64,000 nucleotides of DNA from Brevibacillus composti (GTDB taxonomy: Bacteria > Bacillota > Bacilli > Brevibacillales > Brevibacillaceae). Where the stretch lies: positions 755,501-819,500 of the forward strand of contig NZ_CP066308.1 in assembly GCF_016406105.1 (NCBI RefSeq), read 5' to 3'. A program made the position numbers and the translations under genes. Of the stretch, positions 1 through 8,202 are shown in pieces; within the stretch, counting starts at the first letter, position 1, and every line of letters begins with the position of its first letter. The notes beneath the pieces are model-generated. The model searched no databases. It saw only the letters and a list, made by a program, of their open reading frames with translations, and was not told the origin of the DNA.

Positions 1-4
1 CCAT

Positions 5-760
5 TTATTTTTTCAGCCAATACTGGCTGCCGTCCGCCTTGCGGTCGAGGAAGCCGTATTCGATCAGATAGCGTCTGACGGTGACGTGATCATCGTAGAC
101 AGCCTTCAGGATCTCGTTTACTTCTTTTTCGGTATAGAGGCGCTCGCTGTCAAAGCGCTTGGCGATCTCCCGCAGGACGACCACCCGCTGCTTTTCCTTC
201 AGCGAAAAGGTCTTCAGCGGGCCGTCTGTGCCCTGGGGAAAGTATTTTTGCAAGATGCGCCGGCTTTCTTCCTCCGTCACATTGTAGCGGTCATCCACCA
301 TCCTGGCGGTCTGATGGAGGGGAAGAAAGGCGGGAGCGTGCTTGTCTCTTTCCTTTAACAGCTCCATCAGCGTGAGAAACACCTTCGCTTGCCGCTCTTT
401 TTCCTTCAGCACGAACCGGTGATTGCGGATCGTGGAGGCGCTGCCGATGCCCAGCTCCTTCTGGACCTCCGTATCGCTTTTTCCCTGGTAGAAAAGATGA
501 AGCAGACTGCTTTGATGTTCGGTCAGACCGGTGAACTTCTTGTCCATCTGGATCAGGTAGTCAAAGACGGAGTGGTGGGCCTGCTCGATATGCCGGCGGA
601 TATAGCGTTCCGCCTCGTACAGTACGCCGTCCTCGGGATAGATGATTCCTTGTTCGTAAGTCTTGCCGCAGAGCAGGCAGAGATAATGATCGCCGCCGTG
701 GACATACCCGCGCTTCAACTCTTCTACAGAAGCGTTCCAAAACCGTTCGGATACTGTCAT
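5..760 (-). CDS. DUF2087-type transcriptional regulator
   Basis: A 251-residue protein. An N-terminal CLLC pair (C28, C31) is followed by two histidines (H57, H62), spaced like a small zinc site. A LuxR/sigma-region-4-like helix-turn-helix lies near residues 80-115, with DTEVQKELGIGSASTIRNH at its core. The C-terminal part (about 173-251, ending GFLDRKADGSQYW) matches the DUF2087 domain found in Bacillales regulators. The family suggests a DNA-binding cytoplasmic regulator whose target is unknown. A GAGGAAG motif precedes the ATG. An inverted repeat over its own promoter region (796-820) hints at autoregulation, which is inference. Confidence 0.8.
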   Translation of the reverse strand: MTVSERFWNASVEELKRGYVHGGDHYLCLLCGKTYEQGIIYPEDGVLYEAERYIRRHIEQAHHSVFDYLIQMDKKFTGLTEHQSSLLHLFYQGKSDTEVQKELGIGSASTIRNHRFVLKEKERQAKVFLTLMELLKERDKHAPAFLPLHQTARMVDDRYNVTEEESRRILQKYFPQGTDGPLKTFSLKEKQRVVVLREIAKRFDSERLYTEKEVNEILKAVYDDHVTVRRYLIEYGFLDRKADGSQYWLKK

Positions 761-795
761 GAGATAAACACTTCCTCAATTCTGTTTTTGTTATT

Positions 796-820
796 ATAGA
801 CACATTAACAAAATGTCTAT
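796..820. repeat. Inverted repeat over the promoter of the DUF2087 gene
   Basis: ATAGACA (796-802) and TGTCTAT (814-820) are 7-bp arms with an 11-bp spacer. On the minus strand a TATAAT sits at 793-798, so the repeat overlaps the likely promoter of the gene ending upstream at 760. It could be an operator for that regulator or part of a divergent control region; only the symmetry is seen. Confidence 0.45.
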
Positions 821-945
821 TATTTGTCGAGGGGCACTTCCCGTTTTTGCGGAAAAATGAGATCGGGGGAGAGGTACCATCGATAATTGGTACTAGGTAC
901 GGGCCAGCAGCAGGGATAAAATGGACGAAGCAATACCTAAGACAA

Positions 946-1638
946 ATGATGAGAATGGATGGGATGGGGATGAAGCTGAAGCTGTTGCTCTTGTTGGGCG
1001 GGCCTACAATCATGATTCTGATCGGCCTGCAGGGATTGGGCAGTGTCCCGGTCACTTTTGTCCTGTTTTACGGTTGGCTGCTCGCCGTTCCCCTGTGGGA
1101 CATGCTGGCGCGGCGAAGATACAGCCTGTCCGAGATGCGCAGAGAGCTCGGGCTGCAGGGAAGCGGGAAAAATATCGTCTATGGGGTGCTCACAGGGGGA
1201 GTGTTCTGGGGAACGATCTTTCTCGCGGGGGCCCTGTTTCATCCCTATCTGTTTGAGAGAAGCCTGCTTCAGGAACGGCTGGCGAGCTGGAATTTTACCG
1301 GCGATCACTTGATTTGGCTGGTGTTGGTCCTCTTGGTCGTAAACCCTTGTCTGGAGGAGCTGTACTGGAGAGGGTATATCTTTCAACAGCTGCGGAAGCG
1401 GCAATCACCTGGCAGGGTGATCCTGATGACATCTTGTTTCTACAGCCTGTATCATTTCCTCTCGGTGATTCCTCTGTTTGCCTGGCCGTATGGCGTCTTC
1501 ATGGTACTGCCAGTATTCGCGGCGGGGCTGATCTGGGGATACATGCGGGCGAAGGGCACATCCATCGTCGGGGGAGTGGTCAGTCACATACTGGCGGATG
1601 CCGGTATCATGAGCGTCTATCTCGTATTTTTGGCATGA
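946..1638 (+). CDS. CPBP family intramembrane metalloprotease
   Basis: A hydrophobic protein of about 230 residues with several membrane segments. CLEELYWRGYIF carries the EExxxR motif of CPBP (Abi) proteases, and downstream segments contain FYSLYHFLS and VSHILAD, fitting the later conserved His/Asn-type motifs. Members act in membranes, for example in prenyl-protein-like processing or bacteriocin self-immunity, but the substrate cannot be told. The start is uncertain: several in-frame ATGs (946, 949, 955, 964, 970) lie close together without a clean ribosome binding site. The last one gives MKLKLLLLLGG, directly before the first membrane segment. Confidence 0.75.
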   Translation: MMRMDGMGMKLKLLLLLGGPTIMILIGLQGLGSVPVTFVLFYGWLLAVPLWDMLARRRYSLSEMRRELGLQGSGKNIVYGVLTGGVFWGTIFLAGALFHPYLFERSLLQERLASWNFTGDHLIWLVLVLLVVNPCLEELYWRGYIFQQLRKRQSPGRVILMTSCFYSLYHFLSVIPLFAWPYGVFMVLPVFAAGLIWGYMRAKGTSIVGGVVSHILADAGIMSVYLVFLA

Positions 1639-1649
1639 GGGGAAAGTGC

Positions 1650-1679
1650 TTTACAGGATGAGCCGAATGCCATTATAAT
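1650..1679 (+). promoter_or_regulatory. SigmaA-type promoter of the HlyD-ABC-TetR operon
   Basis: TTTACA at 1650-1655 and TATAAT at 1674-1679 are separated by 18 bp, a near-consensus sigmaA promoter. Transcription would start near 1686, just before the first operator (1695-1708). Confidence 0.7.
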
Positions 1680-1694
1680 GCAGGTAAATACGAA

Positions 1695-1708
1695 AGTGAG
1701 TAATCACT
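1695..1708. promoter_or_regulatory. Probable TetR operator 1
   Basis: AGTGAGTAATCACT has arms AGTGA/TCACT around 4 bp. It lies just downstream of the predicted transcription start, where a bound repressor would block the polymerase. The same arms recur at 1769-1782. The operon encodes a TetR protein at its end, the likely ligand-responsive repressor. Confidence 0.65.
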
Positions 1709-1768
1709 CGCTTTTTCCGGAATGAGGCTTCTTGGGGAAAGGGAGTGATTTTTTTGCCCGCCCATGCC

Positions 1769-1782
1769 AGTGAGCACTCACT
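1769..1782. promoter_or_regulatory. Probable TetR operator 2
   Basis: AGTGAGCACTCACT shares the AGTGA-N4-TCACT frame with operator 1, and here the symmetry extends to 6-bp arms. Its centre is 74 bp from that of operator 1, close to seven helical turns, so two bound repressors would face the same side of the DNA. Confidence 0.65.
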
Positions 1783-1801
1783 TTTATGATGAGGTGATCC
1801 T

Positions 1802-2992
1802 ATGTATCGCGCACGTATTGTACCAGTATTTGCTTTTCTCCTCTTCTTTCTATCCGGTTGTTCGCTGTTGCAGACGGCCGGGCACCCGCTCTCCGGCACG
1901 ATCGAAGCGGAAGAGATTCCGGTTGTCGCAGAGGTGGGCGGGCGAATCGAACACGTCGCAGCCGAGGAGGGGCAGCATGTCAAAAAAGGGCAGCTGCTGG
2001 CCGCCATCGACAAACGCACCTACGAGGCAGCCGTTCGCGAAGCCGAAGCGGTGAAAGCCCAAGCGCAAGCCAAACGGGATGAAGCCAAGGCGGGCAGTCG
2101 AGATCCGTCGATCCAAAAAGGGATTGCTGCGGTCCAGCAGGCGGATGGAGCGATCAGGCTCCAGGATGCCCGGGTCAAACAAGCCCAGGCTGCGCTCAGT
2201 CAGAGTGAGGAGCAGACAGCCCAGGTGGAAAGCCAGTGGGAGGGCGCCAAACAAACGCTGGCCTATCACGAAAAGCGGCTGGCCGAGACGGCCGCCCTGT
2301 ACGAGCGAGGCGCGCTTTCCCAAAAGGACTACGAAGCCCAGCAGGAAGCGGTCAATCAGGCAAAGACGCAGGCAAACCAACTGGCCGCGCAGGTGGAAGC
2401 CGCACGGGCTCGCGTCGATGCGGCCCGCCAGGAGATTGCGGTCGCCCTGGCCCAAAAGGGGACGGCCGAGGCCCAGCGTGCGGCCGCGATGGCCGACCTG
2501 GAGCTGTTGCGGGAAGGAAGCACAGACTATGCGATTCGCGCCCTGCTCGCGGCGGTGGAGCAGGCAGATGCCCGGCTCGATCTGGCCAAATGGCAGTTGG
2601 AAAAAACGGCGATCGCGGCGCCTGCGGACACGGTGGTGCTCCGTTCGTCCGTCGCGGAAGGAGAGGTAGCCAAACAGGGAGCCGTCTTGTTTACGCTGAT
2701 GAAAGCCGATCACCTCAAGCTCAGGGTCTACATCCCGGAAGCGGAGCTGTCTTCCGTCCGGCTGGGCGATCGGGTGGAGATCAAGGTGGATGCCTATCCG
2801 GAGGAAGTCTTTTCGGGCCGGGTTCAAGCCATCGCCGACAAGGCTGAATTCACGCCGAAAAACGTCCAGACGCCAGACGAGCGGACCAAGCTGGTGTTTG
2901 CCGTCACGATCCGGATCACGGAGGGGCTGGATAAGCTGCGGCCCGGCATGCCGGCCGATGTCCGGCTGCTCGCGGAGGGGGAAGAGCGATGA
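1802..2992 (+). CDS. HlyD-family efflux adaptor lipoprotein
   Basis: A 396-residue membrane-fusion protein. The N-terminus has a hydrophobic stretch ending in FLSGC, a lipobox with C20 as lipidation site. A biotinyl/lipoyl-like half (VVAEVGGRIEHV, about 40-75) is followed by a long Ala/Gln/Glu-rich coiled coil (about 75-250), the second lipoyl half (TAIAAPADTVV) and a beta-barrel region. It would link the ABC pump encoded next to the cell envelope. It is the first gene of a four-gene operon and overlaps the ATPase gene by ATGA. Confidence 0.88.
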   Translation: MYRARIVPVFAFLLFFLSGCSLLQTAGHPLSGTIEAEEIPVVAEVGGRIEHVAAEEGQHVKKGQLLAAIDKRTYEAAVREAEAVKAQAQAKRDEAKAGSRDPSIQKGIAAVQQADGAIRLQDARVKQAQAALSQSEEQTAQVESQWEGAKQTLAYHEKRLAETAALYERGALSQKDYEAQQEAVNQAKTQANQLAAQVEAARARVDAARQEIAVALAQKGTAEAQRAAAMADLELLREGSTDYAIRALLAAVEQADARLDLAKWQLEKTAIAAPADTVVLRSSVAEGEVAKQGAVLFTLMKADHLKLRVYIPEAELSSVRLGDRVEIKVDAYPEEVFSGRVQAIADKAEFTPKNVQTPDERTKLVFAVTIRITEGLDKLRPGMPADVRLLAEGEER

Positions 2993-3762
2993 GCGAAAAA
3001 GAGGCCATTCGCTGTGTCCAGCTCACCAAGCGCTTCCAGGAGCGGGTCGCTGTCAACAGTCTCACACTGTCTGTTCCCAAGGGCTCAATCTATGGCTTCC
3101 TCGGCCCCAATGGCTCCGGAAAATCGACGACCATCCGCATGCTCTGCGGCCTTTTGACCCCGACCTCGGGACAGGGGACGGTTCTGGGCTACGATGTGAT
3201 GACCCAGAGCGAGGAGATCAAGCAGCGGATCGGGTATATGTCGCAAAAGTTCAGCCTGTACGAAGATTTGAGCGTGGAAGAAAATCTCGACTTTTACGCC
3301 GGGGTGTATCGGCTGGGACGGGAGGAGCGGAAGGAGCGCAAGGCAGAACTGATCGAGATGGCGGGACTGACCGGGCGGGAAAAGCAGCTCGCCGGCTCGC
3401 TCTCCGGCGGCTGGAAGCAGCGGCTGGCGCTCTCCTGCGCATTGCTGCATCGCCCCGAGGTCTTGATTTTGGATGAGCCGACAGCCGGGGTGGACCCGGT
3501 CTCCCGGCGCATTTTCTGGGATGTGATCCACGAGCTGGCCGGGCAGGGCATGACCGTGCTCGTCACGACGCACTATATGGACGAGGCGCAGACCTGCGAC
3601 TGGATCGGCTTTATCTTTTTCGGAAATCTGCTCGTACAGGGCACGCCGCCTGCCTTGATCGCGCAGCATCAGGCGGCCGATCTGGAGGAGGTCTTTATCA
3701 AGCTGGTGCGAGAGGAAGAGCGCCGCAGCCTCCTTTCGGCGGAAAAGGGGGAGGGGAGATGA
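2989..3762 (+). CDS. ABC transporter ATP-binding protein
   Basis: A 257-residue ABC ATPase that energises the permease encoded next. The Walker A motif is GPNGSGKST (about residues 39-47), the signature LSGGWKQRLALS and the Walker B LILDEPTAGVDP, followed by the H-loop TTHYMDEA. The start ATG overlaps the stop of the adaptor gene and the stop overlaps the permease start, so the three genes are translationally coupled. The pairing with an HlyD adaptor resembles the YbhF/YhiH-type drug-efflux class; the substrate is unknown. Confidence 0.92.
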   Translation: MSEKEAIRCVQLTKRFQERVAVNSLTLSVPKGSIYGFLGPNGSGKSTTIRMLCGLLTPTSGQGTVLGYDVMTQSEEIKQRIGYMSQKFSLYEDLSVEENLDFYAGVYRLGREERKERKAELIEMAGLTGREKQLAGSLSGGWKQRLALSCALLHRPEVLILDEPTAGVDPVSRRIFWDVIHELAGQGMTVLVTTHYMDEAQTCDWIGFIFFGNLLVQGTPPALIAQHQAADLEEVFIKLVREEERRSLLSAEKGEGR

Positions 3763-4898
3763 GGAGCTTTTCCTTGGCCCGCTACTGGTCCATCGTCAAA
3801 AAGGAAATCATCCAGATCAAGCGGGACCGTCCCAGCCTGGCGATCGCCCTGGCGATGCCGCTGATGATGCTCTTTTTATTCGGCTATGCGGTCAATACCG
3901 ACGTCAGCGAGATCAAGACCGCCGTCTGGAACCAGAGCCCCTCCGCCTACAGCCGGGAGCTGGTCAGTCAACTGGAGAACACCCGCATCTTCCAGGTGAT
4001 TGCCTATCCCGGCAGCTACAGCGAGCTGGAAGCCATGCTGGATGACGGGAGCGCCCGTGCCGCACTGGTCATTCCGCCCGACTATACACGGAAGCGGGAT
4101 CGGCAGGAGAGGGCGGAAGTACAGCTGTTGATCGACGGCTCCGACCCCAATATCGCCCGCACTGCCTCGGCCAATGCGCAGCTGATCATCCAGAACAATT
4201 CGATGACGATTCTGGAGGAGCGGATGCAAAAGCAGGGGATGGGGCCGCTGGATCCGGCTGTCGAGCTGGACACCCGCGTCTTGTTCAATCCCAACATGGA
4301 GAGCATTGTGTTTAACATTCCGGGCCTGATCGGTCTGATCATGCAGAATGTGACGATGATCCTGACCGCCTTCTCCCTGGTGCGGGAAAAAGAGCGGGGT
4401 ACCATGGAGCAGCTGATCGTCACGCCGATTCGTCCGCTGGAGCTCTTGCTGGGGAAAATTACGCCCTATGTCTTTATCGGCTTCTTCTCTTTTTGCCTCG
4501 TCCTGCTGCTTGGCAGCACGTGGTTCGGGGTGCCGGTGAAAGGGAGCGTCCCGCTGCTGGTGGCACTCTCCGTCCTCTTTTTGCTGACCACGCTGACGCT
4601 CGGCATCTTCATCTCCACGGTGGCCAAGACGCAGCTTCAGGCGATGCAGATCGCTTTCGCCTTTATCCTGCCCAGCGTCCTGCTCTCGGGATTTATGTTC
4701 CCGCGCGAGACCATGCCGGTCGTGATACAATGGTTAGGCGGGATTGTCCCGCTCACCTACTTTTTGGAAATTCTGCGGGGGATCTTTTTAAAAGGCGTCG
4801 GTCTCGAGGCCTTGTGGAGAGAGTCGATCGGGATGGTTCTCTTTTTCCTGCTGATTATCAGCGTAGCCATCCTGCGCTTCCGCAAAAAAATAGAATGA
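3759..4898 (+). CDS. ABC-2 family export permease
   Basis: A 379-residue permease. One membrane segment near residues 28-46 is followed by a large extracytoplasmic domain (about 47-175) and five C-terminal segments, as in YbhS/YhhJ-type ABC-2 exporters. The motif REKERGTMEQLIVTPIRPLELLLGK marks the conserved cytoplasmic coupling loop of this family (only the class is inferred from it). It lies in an operon with its ATPase and adaptor and overlaps the ATPase stop by 4 bp. Confidence 0.9.
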   Translation: MRSFSLARYWSIVKKEIIQIKRDRPSLAIALAMPLMMLFLFGYAVNTDVSEIKTAVWNQSPSAYSRELVSQLENTRIFQVIAYPGSYSELEAMLDDGSARAALVIPPDYTRKRDRQERAEVQLLIDGSDPNIARTASANAQLIIQNNSMTILEERMQKQGMGPLDPAVELDTRVLFNPNMESIVFNIPGLIGLIMQNVTMILTAFSLVREKERGTMEQLIVTPIRPLELLLGKITPYVFIGFFSFCLVLLLGSTWFGVPVKGSVPLLVALSVLFLLTTLTLGIFISTVAKTQLQAMQIAFAFILPSVLLSGFMFPRETMPVVIQWLGGIVPLTYFLEILRGIFLKGVGLEALWRESIGMVLFFLLIISVAILRFRKKIE

Positions 4899-4942
4899 CA
4901 GGCCCTCGCCGGGCAGTGTAATCAGAGAAGGATGGAGGAGCG

Positions 4943-5656
4943 TTGACGTTGGATAAAAGCAAATTTGACCTGGAGAAGAGTGGAAAGAGCAAGAATATCG
5001 AAGAAAGTCTGCTGCAATTCGTCGAAGAGCTGAAGGATGAGAGCGAGATGACGGAAAAGCAGCGTAGCATTATGCGGGCTTCGATCAAGCTGTTTGCGAC
5101 CAAAGGCTTTCACGCCAGCTCTACGGCGGAAATCGCCAAGGAAGCCGGAGTGGCGGAGGGGACGATTTTTCGCCACTACAAATCGAAAAAAGACATCTTG
5201 CTGGCTGTCGTGGCTCCCGTCCTGGTCAAATTTGCCGCGCCGTTCATCCTCCGCGATATTCGCGAGATCTTCAACAGGGAGGCGGAGCTGTCCGTCGCGC
5301 AGATCGTGACGGAGCTGTACCGGAACCGCCTGGAGCTGATCGAAGCCAACGAGAAGCATGTCCGCATCCTGCTGCAGGAGGCCTTTTTCCACGACGAAAT
5401 CCGCGAGGCCCTCTTGTCCACCGTCTTCCGGGAGACGCGGACGCTCGCCGACCAGCTGATCAACAGCCGAATCGAGGCCGGAGAATTGCGGCCGCTCCCC
5501 TCCGAGGCTGTATTTCGGGCGATTTTATCCTCTCTCATCGGTCTCGTGCTGTTTAAGCATGTGACGGACCGGGACGGTTTCGCCAAGCGAACGGAAGAGG
5601 AGCAGATCGCGATCACGGTGGATATTCTTTTGCACGGCATCGCCAATCGCCCGTAA
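4943..5656 (+). CDS. TetR/AcrR family repressor of the efflux operon
   Basis: A 237-residue regulator. After about 35 charged residues comes a typical TetR helix-turn-helix (STAEIAKEAGVAEGTIFRHYKSKKDILL), then an all-helical ligand-binding domain. The start is TTG at 4943, behind GGAGGAG at 4934-4940. As last gene of the HlyD-ABC operon it probably represses the promoter at 1650 through the two AGTGA-N4-TCACT sites, giving substrate-induced efflux. That link is inference from position and symmetry. Confidence 0.88.
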   Translation: MTLDKSKFDLEKSGKSKNIEESLLQFVEELKDESEMTEKQRSIMRASIKLFATKGFHASSTAEIAKEAGVAEGTIFRHYKSKKDILLAVVAPVLVKFAAPFILRDIREIFNREAELSVAQIVTELYRNRLELIEANEKHVRILLQEAFFHDEIREALLSTVFRETRTLADQLINSRIEAGELRPLPSEAVFRAILSSLIGLVLFKHVTDRDGFAKRTEEEQIAITVDILLHGIANRP

Positions 5657-5794
5657 GCTCGCAATCCTCTGCTTATGCTCCTCCGACATCATCAATCTTT
5701 GCTGCGCGATAAAAAAAGTTAGCTCGGAGTAAACAAAGAGGGACATGGTATAATGACAAAAACATCGCAACAAGCAGTTGGAGGAGTAGAAACC

Positions 5795-6694
5795 ATGCAT
5801 TTGTTATCAGAGAGAGAATGGCTGTCCTACCGGCAAAAGAACAAGGATCGGGCACGCATGCTGATCTCCTGTCCGGACCGGGCGGGAATCGTCGCCGCTG
5901 TCTCCCATTTCCTGTTTGAGCAGGGGGCCAATATCGTGCAGTCGGATCAGTACACGACGGATCCGGAGACGGGCCGCTTTTTCATGCGGATCGAATTCGA
6001 TGTGGTGAATCTTGCCGACCGCTATGAGCGGATCAAGGAGTCTTTCGAACCGATCGCAGCCAGCTATTCCATGGAGTGGTCGCTGGTGGAGGCGAACCGC
6101 CGCAAAAAGATGGCCATCTTTGTGTCCAAGGAAGACCATTGCTTGCTGGAGCTTCTGTGGCTCTGGAAGTCGGGGGCGCTCCACGCGGATATCGAAGTCG
6201 TCATCAGCAATCACCCGGATATGCGGGAGACGGTGGAGTCGTTTGGCATCCCGTACCGTCATATCCCGGTGACCAAAGAGCGAAAAGCGGAAGCGGAAGA
6301 GGAGCAGCTGGCAGCCGTGCCGCAGGGCGTGGATTTGCTCGTGCTGGCTCGCTACATGCAAATCCTGTCCCCCCGCTTTTTGCAGGAGTACCCGATGCAA
6401 ATCATCAATATCCACCACTCGTTCCTGCCCGCCTTCATCGGCGCCAAGCCCTACGAACAGGCGTATCGGCGCGGGGTGAAGCTGATCGGCGCGACAGCTC
6501 ACTACGTGACGGAGGAGCTGGATGCGGGGCCGATCATCGAGCAGGATGTGCAGCGCGTGACCCATCAGGAGGATGTGGAGACGCTCAAGCAGCTGGGCCG
6601 CCAAGTCGAGCGGACCGTACTGGCACGTGCCGTCGGCTGGCATCTGGAGGATCGCGTCCTGGTGTACGGCAACAAAACCATCGTGTTTCCATAA
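5795..6694 (+). CDS. purU: Formyltetrahydrofolate deformylase
   Basis: Hydrolyses 10-formyl-tetrahydrofolate to formate and tetrahydrofolate, balancing one-carbon pools. About 299 residues. An N-terminal ACT domain (SCPDRAGIVAAVSHFLFEQG) is followed by a formyltransferase-like domain with the catalytic stretch NIHHSFLPAF and the later GATAHYVTEELDAGPII motif. The ATG at 5795 follows GGAGGAG (5780-5786) and is preferred over an upstream in-frame start at 5753. A TATAAT at 5749-5754 may be the -10 of its promoter, but no good -35 was found. Confidence 0.93.
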   Translation: MHLLSEREWLSYRQKNKDRARMLISCPDRAGIVAAVSHFLFEQGANIVQSDQYTTDPETGRFFMRIEFDVVNLADRYERIKESFEPIAASYSMEWSLVEANRRKKMAIFVSKEDHCLLELLWLWKSGALHADIEVVISNHPDMRETVESFGIPYRHIPVTKERKAEAEEEQLAAVPQGVDLLVLARYMQILSPRFLQEYPMQIINIHHSFLPAFIGAKPYEQAYRRGVKLIGATAHYVTEELDAGPIIEQDVQRVTHQEDVETLKQLGRQVERTVLARAVGWHLEDRVLVYGNKTIVFP

Positions 6695-6713
6695 GAGATG
6701 TTTCGCTGGCGGC

Positions 6714-6755
6714 AAAAAACCTCCGGCCCCTCATACAGGGGGTGCGGAGGTTTTG
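6714..6755. terminator. Bidirectional terminator between purU and the LysE gene
   Basis: AAAACCTCCG (6716-6725) pairs with CGGAGGTTTT (6745-6754) around a 19-bp loop. A- and T-runs at both sides allow termination of purU and of the convergent exporter gene. Confidence 0.8.
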
Positions 6756-6802
6756 CTATGGTACGCGGCATTCTGGGCGAAAGGGGAAGACCGGCTTTTT
6801 GG

Positions 6803-7426
6803 CTAGGGCTGTTTTTCCAAAGCCAGCTTCACGCCGAAGCCGAGCAGGGCGATTCCCGTCATGCCCTGAATGACTCGCTGGGTGGACGGTTTTTTCATCC
6901 AGGCGCGAATCCAGTTGATGAAGTGGACGTAAAAGAAAAACCAGATCACGGTCAGGACGGTATAGGTCAGACCCAGGGCGAGGAATTGCCAGAAAGTCGC
7001 TTCCCCCGGTTTGACGAATTGGGGCAGGAACGTCAGGAAAAAGACGGCTACCTTGGGATTGAGCAGATTGGTCAAAAAGCCTTGCAAGAAATGCGATTTA
7101 TGCTTGTAGCTGGAAGTAGGGGCCTCATCCTGTGCGTCTGGTTTTTTCCGCATCGACCACAGGGCGCTGATCCCGAGGTAGATGAGGTAAAGGGCGCCGA
7201 CGTATTTAAAGATCGAGAACAGAAAAGCGGATTTCACCAGGATGGAAGACAGGCCGAGGGTGACGGCCAGGGTGTGGATCATCAGTCCGGTGGCACCCCC
7301 CAGTACGGTTTTGAACCCGCCCTTTTTTCCGGCCGCGAGCGTATTTTGTGTCGCCAGTCCCGTGTCAGGCCCCGGCAGAATGATGAGCAAGACCGACATC
7401 AAAATGAAAACGGATGCATTTTGCAT
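6803..7426 (-). CDS. LysE/RhtB family amino-acid exporter
   Basis: About 207 residues with six hydrophobic segments. The LysE/RhtB signature is seen near the N-terminus (LLIILPGPDTGL), and NLLNPKVAVFFLTFLPQFV is the conserved mid-protein motif. It would export an amino acid or related metabolite across the membrane; the substrate cannot be told. The ATG at 7426 follows GGGAGG at a good distance. An in-frame ATG at 7441 would add five residues but sits upstream of that ribosome binding site. Confidence 0.88.
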   Translation of the reverse strand: MQNASVFILMSVLLIILPGPDTGLATQNTLAAGKKGGFKTVLGGATGLMIHTLAVTLGLSSILVKSAFLFSIFKYVGALYLIYLGISALWSMRKKPDAQDEAPTSSYKHKSHFLQGFLTNLLNPKVAVFFLTFLPQFVKPGEATFWQFLALGLTYTVLTVIWFFFYVHFINWIRAWMKKPSTQRVIQGMTGIALLGFGVKLALEKQP

Positions 7427-7499
7427 AGGAACCTCCCGCATGTGTGACTTCTAGTGACTTCTGGCGTTATCATAACACGACAAAGCACCTGTGTTCCAT

Positions 7500-8085
7500 C
7501 TATTCTGAATGATCAAACAGAGGTGGGTTTCGGTCAAAAATCTGGCGGAGAAACTGTGCGGCTACCGGACTGGGCTCGCCGTCCCCAAACCGGGTGCAGA
7601 TGTACACGGGACGTCTAATCTCGACGCCTGTGACGCGGACGCGCGCGATCTCGCCCCGGTCCACCAAATCGCTGACGGCGGGCTTCGGGGCCAGCTGCGG
7701 AGTTGCCCGTGAGGATCTCCACGTCTACCTGCTCATGGCGGCGCTTGAAAGCGGCGATCCAGGAGGGCACCAGATAGTGGGCGGGCAGATAGGTCGACGC
7801 CAATCGGAGCCGGCCGCATCTGCCTGCCTTGACCTCTACCCACTCCCGCTCCAGTTCCCTCTCCCATTCAAAGATGCGGCGCGCTTTGGCAAAGAGAAAT
7901 TGTCCCTCCGCCGTCAGGGCAATCCCTCTGCCTTTCGCTTGCAGCAGCGGTCTGCCCAGTTCCGCCTCCAGCTTGCGGATTTGTGCGGAAACCGCCGGCT
8001 GGCTGATCGACAGCGAGGCCGCCGCATCCGTAACGCTCCCTTTGGCCGCGACTTCGACGAAGATGCGCAGGGCATGAAGATTCAT
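7500..8085 (-). pseudogene. Broken LysR-family regulator
   Basis: The first part (start 8085) gives a full LysR N-terminus: MNLHALRIFVEVAAKG, then the helix-turn-helix SVTDAAASLSISQPAVSAQI and the start of the effector domain up to ILTGNS. The frame then runs into a stop at 7615. The last part of a LysR protein (AVSDLVDRGEIARV ... RRPVYICTRFG ... ending at the stop 7500-7502) reads in another frame directly behind. About 90 residues of the usual effector domain are missing at the join near 7690, so there is a deletion as well as a frameshift. It stands divergent from the MFS gene at 8203, its probable former target. Confidence 0.82.
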
Positions 8086-8202
8086 CCCATTCTCTCCTCA
8101 CTCATAAGAATTCGTTATGAATACCCCCAAAAGATGTATTGGAAGGATCGGCTTCTCCCTCGTAGTCTAATAGACAAGATAGTGGATGCATAGGGGGAGG
8201 AC

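Noticed and set aside
1850-2827. Antisense frame across the HlyD gene
   Set aside because: Coincidental frame opposite to a lipoprotein with clear lipobox and domains.
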